NCBI RefSeq assembly: GCF_000617925.1
Contig: NZ_BAMT01000001.1
Span: forward strand, 372,001 to 436,000
Length of the DNA: 64,000 bases
Origin: Methylobacillus glycogenes JCM 2850
GTDB taxonomy: Bacteria > Pseudomonadota > Gammaproteobacteria > Burkholderiales > Methylophilaceae
Direction: 5' to 3'
Shown here piece by piece: positions 58,234 through 64,000 of this stretch. Under the pieces are notes generated by a model. The model did not search any database, was not told the origin of the DNA, and saw nothing but the letters and a program-made list of their open reading frames with translations. The position numbers were made by a program, and so were the translations under genes. How positions within the stretch are numbered: position 1 is the first letter of the stretch; each line of letters begins with the position of its first letter.

Positions 58234-58300
58234 TGCGCCGATTTGAGTTTATGTAGCACTCAGCTTGCGGGCGCAATATAAATGCAGCTAAAGCGAGTTG
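58234..58300 (+). promoter_or_regulatory. SAM-II-type riboswitch candidate upstream of metZ
   Basis: Stem P1 is TGCGCC (58234-58239) with GGCGCA (58270-58275). GATTTG follows the 5' strand directly. After the 3' strand comes ATATAAATGCAGCTAAA. GATTT, ATAAA and AGCTAAA, in these positions relative to P1, are the conserved core of the SAM-II (metA) riboswitch as I know it. A pseudoknot can form: ACTC (58258-58261) with GAGT (58295-58298), and GCT (58263-58265) with AGC (58286-58288), leaving TAAA between them as in the SAM-binding site. The adjacent gene, metZ, is a known type of SAM-II target. The assignment was made by eye and not with a covariance model. Confidence 0.72.
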
Positions 58301-58305
58301 ATGAG

Positions 58306-58343
58306 AAACCCGTTTTAGCCCCAGTGCTACAGCGGGTTTTTTT
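58306..58343 (+). terminator. Terminator in the metZ leader
   Basis: AAACCCG (58306-58312) pairs with CGGGTTT (58333-58339), followed by TTTT. It lies between the riboswitch core and metZ. TTTAGC (58314-58319), in its loop, is complementary to GCTAAA (58287-58292) of the riboswitch core, so the two folds could compete. Confidence 0.75.
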
Positions 58344-58394
58344 ATGCCCGTGCCACGCAATCAAGCCCAGTGACGGGCGGGAAGGAAAAATAAA

Positions 58395-59565
58395 ATGAGT
58401 CAGCATGAATGGCATCCTGAAACCCTGAGTGTACGTGCCGGCAGCGAGCACACGCCTTATGGCGAAAATTCCGAGGCCATGTTCCTCACCTCCAGTTTTG
58501 TGTTTGAAAATGCCGCCCAGGCCGCTGCACGTTTTGGCGGACAAGAGCCTGGCAATATTTATTCGCGCTTTACCAACCTACGGTCACCATGTTCCAGAAC
58601 AAGCTGGCCGCACTGGAAGGTGCAGAGTTCTGCGTTGCAACCTCTTCTGGCATGTCTGCCATTCTGGCTTGCGTCATGGGCGTGTGTTCAGCGGGCGATC
58701 ATGTGGTGGCTTCACGCAGCATCTTTGGCACCTCGGTGCAGCTGTTCAGCAACATCCTCAAGCGCTGGGGTCTGGAGACCACCTTTGTTTCCCTGACTGA
58801 CCCAGAAGCCTGGAAGGCCGCGGTAAAGCCCAACACCAAGCTGTTCTTTGTTGAGACGCCATCCAATCCGCTGACAGAAATCTGCGATATAGGCCTGCTG
58901 GCTGAGATTGCCCATGCTTCAGGCGCATTGCTGGCGGTGGATAATTGCTTCTGCAGCCCGGCCTTGCAAAAGCCGCTGGCGCTGGGGGCCGATATCGTCG
59001 TGCATTCCGCGACCAAGTATATAGATGGCCAGGGCCGTTGCCTGGGTGGCGCAGTGCTGGGCCGCAAGGATATCCTGGAGCCAGTCTATGGTTTCCTGCG
59101 TACCGCAGGCCCTACCATGAGCGCTTTCAATGCCTGGGTGTTCCTCAAGGGTCTGGAAACCCTGCATGTGCGCATGGAAGCCCATGCGCGCAACGCACAG
59201 GCGCTGGCTGAATGGCTGGAGCAGCAGCCACGCGTGGCCAGGGTGTATTACCCAGGCCTGGCTTCGCATCCCCAGCACGCCCTGGCACAACGCCAGCAGA
59301 AGAGCGGTGGCGCCATCGTTTCGTTTGACGTCAAGGGTGGCAAGGACGCGGCTTGGCATTTGATTGATGCTACCAAGCTCATTTCCATCACCGCTAATCT
59401 GGCGATGCCAAGAGCACTATCACTCATCCAGCCACTACCACGCATAGCCGTGTCAGCCCGGAAGCCCGTGCTGAAGCAGGCATAGGCGATGGTCTGGTGC
59501 GTATTGCCGTGGGTCTGGAACATGTGGAAGACCTCAAGGCAGACCTCGCCTGGTTAAGTACCTAG
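58395..59565 (+). CDS. metZ: O-succinylhomoserine sulfhydrylase (two frame breaks)
   Basis: A Cys/Met-metabolism PLP enzyme that makes homocysteine directly from O-succinylhomoserine and sulfide. It begins MSQHEWHPETLSVRAGSEHT. The PLP-binding region includes ATSSGMSAILACVMG, ETPSNPLTEICDI and the Schiff-base Lys in HSATKYIDGQGR. The frame breaks near 58577 (AACCCTACG read as AACCTACG) and near 59401 (CTGGGCGAT read as CTGGCGAT). Repair extends the C-terminus through GDAKSTITHPATTTHSRVSP to a stop at 59565 and gives 390 aa, the normal size. It is probably controlled by the leader riboswitch. Confidence 0.94.
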
Positions 59566-59709
59566 GGTGATATTGCTGGGGCTGGGTTTTGACAACCCAG
59601 TTCCGCGCGTTATTGCTGAGTTATCATGGCTGAGGCACTATAGGCCGCAGGCGCTGTCATATCGACATAGGCAGTTTTTTGTGTGAGTTTCGTAGAGGAG
59701 GAGCAAGGC

Positions 59710-59994
59710 ATGAGTCTCAAAGATGATTACGTAGAAAAACTCAAGGCACAACTCGATGAGTGGAGTGCTGAAATCGATGTGCTGGATGCGCGCTTGCACC
59801 AGGTGGATGCGGATCTGCGCATCAAGTATGGCGAGCAGGTGGATAACCTGCGCCTCAAGCGTGACGATGCCAAGCTGAAATTGCTGGAACTGCAAGCTTC
59901 AGCGGGCGATGCTTGGCAGGAACTGAAGAAGGGTAGTGATGAAGCCTGGGAAGTCATCAAACATGCGGTTTCCGAAGCACGCAAGAAGTTTTAA
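59710..59994 (+). CDS. Small coiled-coil protein, stress-response-like
   Basis: The product is 94 aa, almost entirely helical and charged. It runs MSLKDDYVEKLKAQLDEWSA, then VDNLRLKRDDAKLKLLELQA and DEAWEVIKHAVSEARKKF, with heptad spacing typical of a coiled coil. Similar short proteins are annotated as sll1863-family stress-response or hypothetical proteins. The start at 59710 is fixed by GAGGAGGAGCAAGGC upstream. The small membrane protein at 60062 follows by 67 bases and may be cotranscribed. Confidence 0.75.
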   Translation: MSLKDDYVEKLKAQLDEWSAEIDVLDARLHQVDADLRIKYGEQVDNLRLKRDDAKLKLLELQASAGDAWQELKKGSDEAWEVIKHAVSEARKKF

Positions 59995-60061
59995 TTTAAT
60001 GTAAAGCCGTGCAGGTATTACCAGCGAGCTATAAAAACCAAACCGTCACAGAGGAGAGCAA

Positions 60062-60282
60062 ATGAAAACGTCGGTCATTGTTGGAGTACTGTTGATTGTG
60101 CTGGGTGCTGCGGCCCTGGTGTATAAGGGCTTTAGTTTCACCACTGAAGAGACGGTGGCGCAAATCGGCCCCCTAAAGGCTACTGCCGAGGTGGAAAAAG
60201 ACGTGGCCATTCCCGATGTGCTAGGCATTGTTGCCATCGTGCAGGTGTGTTGGTGGTCGTGGTGGGTGGCCGCAGAAAATAA
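60062..60282 (+). CDS. Small membrane protein, DUF3185-like (frame broken near 60241)
   Basis: A 73-aa product after repair. The N-terminal helix is MKTSVIVGVLLIVLGAAALV then YKGFSFTTEETVAQIGPLKA, a short periplasmic loop. Restoring one G near 60241 (GTGGCAGG read as GTGCAGG) gives a second helix, VAIVAGVLVVVVGGRRK, ending at a stop at 60280-60282. Unrepaired, the frame ends in a Trp-rich tail unlike the family. Two short helices with a TTEE-containing loop match small DUF3185-type proteins. RBS GAGGAGAG lies just upstream. Confidence 0.75.
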
Positions 60283-60305
60283 ATAAGCGGCGGTTTGCAG
60301 CAATA

Positions 60306-60333
60306 AAAAAACGGGGCTTAAGCCCCGTTTTTT
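60306..60333. terminator. Bidirectional intrinsic terminator
   Basis: A near-perfect palindrome, AAAAA-ACGGGGCTT then AAGCCCCGT-TTTTT. It lies between the DUF3185-like gene (plus) and ahpC (minus) and has A/T runs on both sides. Confidence 0.92.
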
Positions 60334-60397
60334 ATGATAGCGACCGGGATTGTCTATGACATCGCGTTACAGGACATCCCGGTACAGCGCACTGCAA

Positions 60398-61000
60398 TTA
60401 CAGTGATGCTGCGTTGTCAGCCAGGTACTTAGCTACACCTTCAGTGGTAGCGCTCATACCAGCCTTGCCTTTTTTCCAGCCAGCTGGGCAAACTTCGCCA
60501 TGCTCTTCAAAGAATTGCAGCGCGTCAACCATGCGCAGCATTTCGTCGATGTCACGACCCAGTGGCAGGTCGTTGATGACCTGGTGTACCACTACGCCTT
60601 GCTTGTTGATCAGGAAGGAACCACGGTAAGCCACGCCACCGTCAGCTTCAACATCGTAAGCCTTAACGATTTCGTGCTTGATGTCAGCGACCAGTGGGTA
60701 GCCAACCTTGCCAATGCCACCCTTGTCTACAGGGGTGTTCTTCCATGCCAGGTGAGAGAAGTGGGAGTCGATGGAAACACCGATCACTTCAATGCCACGG
60801 GCCTTGAACTCTTCCAGGCGGTGATCAAAAGCGATCAGCTCGGAAGGGCAGACAAAGGTGAAGTCCAGTGGGTAGAAGAACACAACAGCAGCCTTACCCT
60901 TGATGTGCTGGGCAAGATTGAAGTCTTCCTTGATGGAGTTGTCACCGAGCACTGCAGCAGCGGTGAAATCTGGAGCTGGTTTGCCAACTAGAACGGCCAT
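60398..61000 (-). CDS. ahpC: Peroxiredoxin, AhpC/Prx1 type (typical 2-Cys)
   Basis: The product is 200 aa. The peroxidatic Cys51 is in FYPLDFTFVCPSE, and the resolving Cys171 in GEVCPAGWKKG. Both CP motifs and the extended C-terminus mark the typical two-cysteine Prx1/AhpC group. It reduces hydrogen peroxide and organic peroxides in the cytoplasm. No ahpF is adjacent, so reduction probably uses thioredoxin or another donor. The start is at 61000 (MAVLVGKPAPDF), with AGGAGAAAG upstream. It is divergent from gyrA. Confidence 0.92.
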   Translation of the reverse strand: MAVLVGKPAPDFTAAAVLGDNSIKEDFNLAQHIKGKAAVVFFYPLDFTFVCPSELIAFDHRLEEFKARGIEVIGVSIDSHFSHLAWKNTPVDKGGIGKVGYPLVADIKHEIVKAYDVEADGGVAYRGSFLINKQGVVVHQVINDLPLGRDIDEMLRMVDALQFFEEHGEVCPAGWKKGKAGMSATTEGVAKYLADNAASL

Positions 61001-61307
61001 TTACTTTCTCCTAAGTTTTGGTTTTGAATTGGGGGTTGAGTTTTGAATTTGCAGGACGCAATAGCCTAAAGCAACTAAAGTGAAATTTCTAATTAATTTT
61101 TGCTATCAATGGCGCAATCGGTCGGCAATTCATTGGGGTTGATTGAGGGCTGATGGAGGGTAAAACCAAAGGCATGCGCACTGTCAGGCTCAGCAGGCGC
61201 GGAAGGCTTGGTTTCAAGCGCTGGGCAGGGTAAATCCGTGCATGCTTAGTGCTACGTATCGTGCTAGAATCGCAGACTTTAAGCCCTTTTAAAGCCGATA
61301 GTAAACA
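61001..61307. other. Divergent promoter region ahpC/gyrA, 307 bp
   Basis: A TGCTAGAAT extended -10 element (-10 box 61265-61270) lies 38 bases before gyrA and is the best promoter candidate. Its -35 region is weak. No ORF, repeat or structured RNA is apparent in the remainder. Confidence 0.4.
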
Positions 61308-63872
<2,565 letters not shown>

Positions 63873-63897
63873 AAATCATCATTAAAGCACTCTAGTC

Positions 63898-64000
63898 ATG
63901 ACGCAAATCTATAATTTTTCTGCAGGCCCAGCCGTATTGCCTAAGGAAGTTCTGCAACAAGCCAGCACCGAAATGCTGGATTGGCAGGGCTCAGGCATGT
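63898..64000 (+). CDS. serC: Phosphoserine aminotransferase, partial (5' end only)
   Basis: ATG at 63898 opens a frame to the window edge: [20 protein letters not shown], then [25 protein letters not shown] is the SerC N-terminal signature. It converts 3-phosphohydroxypyruvate and glutamate to phosphoserine and also serves PLP synthesis. The gyrA-serC order occurs in many Betaproteobacteria. Only 34 codons are seen. Confidence 0.92.
   Translation, partial: MTQIYNFSAGPAVLPKEVLQQASTEMLDWQGSGM

Overview
The window looks like the chromosome of a betaproteobacterium, most probably a methylotroph of the Methylophilaceae (Methylovorus/Methylobacillus/Methylophilus relatives). The basis is the order leuC-entericidin-leuD-leuB-asd-fimV-truA-trpF-trpB-trpA-accD-folC-dedD-cvpA-purF-metZ, which is typical of Betaproteobacteria, together with a XoxF-type quinoprotein alcohol dehydrogenase, PEP-CTERM proteins and moderate GC. 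The family assignment is inference. I see no insertion sequence, prophage, CRISPR array or rRNA gene.

Layout. 1-10 kb: the end of an HDOD protein, thioredoxin and peroxiredoxin genes, tRNA-Val and tRNA-Asp, a hybrid sensor kinase, a divergent MocR regulator/LysE exporter pair, a PEP-CTERM protein and an MFS transporter. 10-26 kb: pepN, acs, glnE, an HD-GYP protein, a sorbosone-dehydrogenase-like lipoprotein, a methyltransferase, a Na/Pi transporter and a second PEP-CTERM protein. 26-36 kb: a PQQ alcohol dehydrogenase with the Asp-Tyr-Asp signature of lanthanide enzymes, several unknowns, a NarX/NarL-like two-component pair, an EamA permease and a Rieske oxygenase. 36-45 kb: argD-argF-argG, ppnP, yajQ, the leucine genes and asd. 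45-60 kb: fimV, truA, trpFBA, accD, folC, dedD, cvpA, purF and metZ. 60-64 kb: two small stress/membrane proteins, ahpC, gyrA and the start of serC.

How the genes work together. The right half is mostly housekeeping amino-acid synthesis (Arg, Leu, Asp family, Trp, Met), with lipid (accD), folate (folC) and purine (purF) steps. metZ is preceded by what I read as a SAM-II-type riboswitch followed by a terminator. argD is preceded by a 28-codon ORF and a strong terminator that together resemble an attenuator.

A caution. At least 18 sites in 14 genes show a frame break, and nearly all are repaired by restoring one G or C in a GGC/GCC context. The hits include essential biosynthetic genes whose repaired lengths match their families. 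I treat these as sequencing or consensus errors, not pseudogenes, and annotate each gene over its full span.
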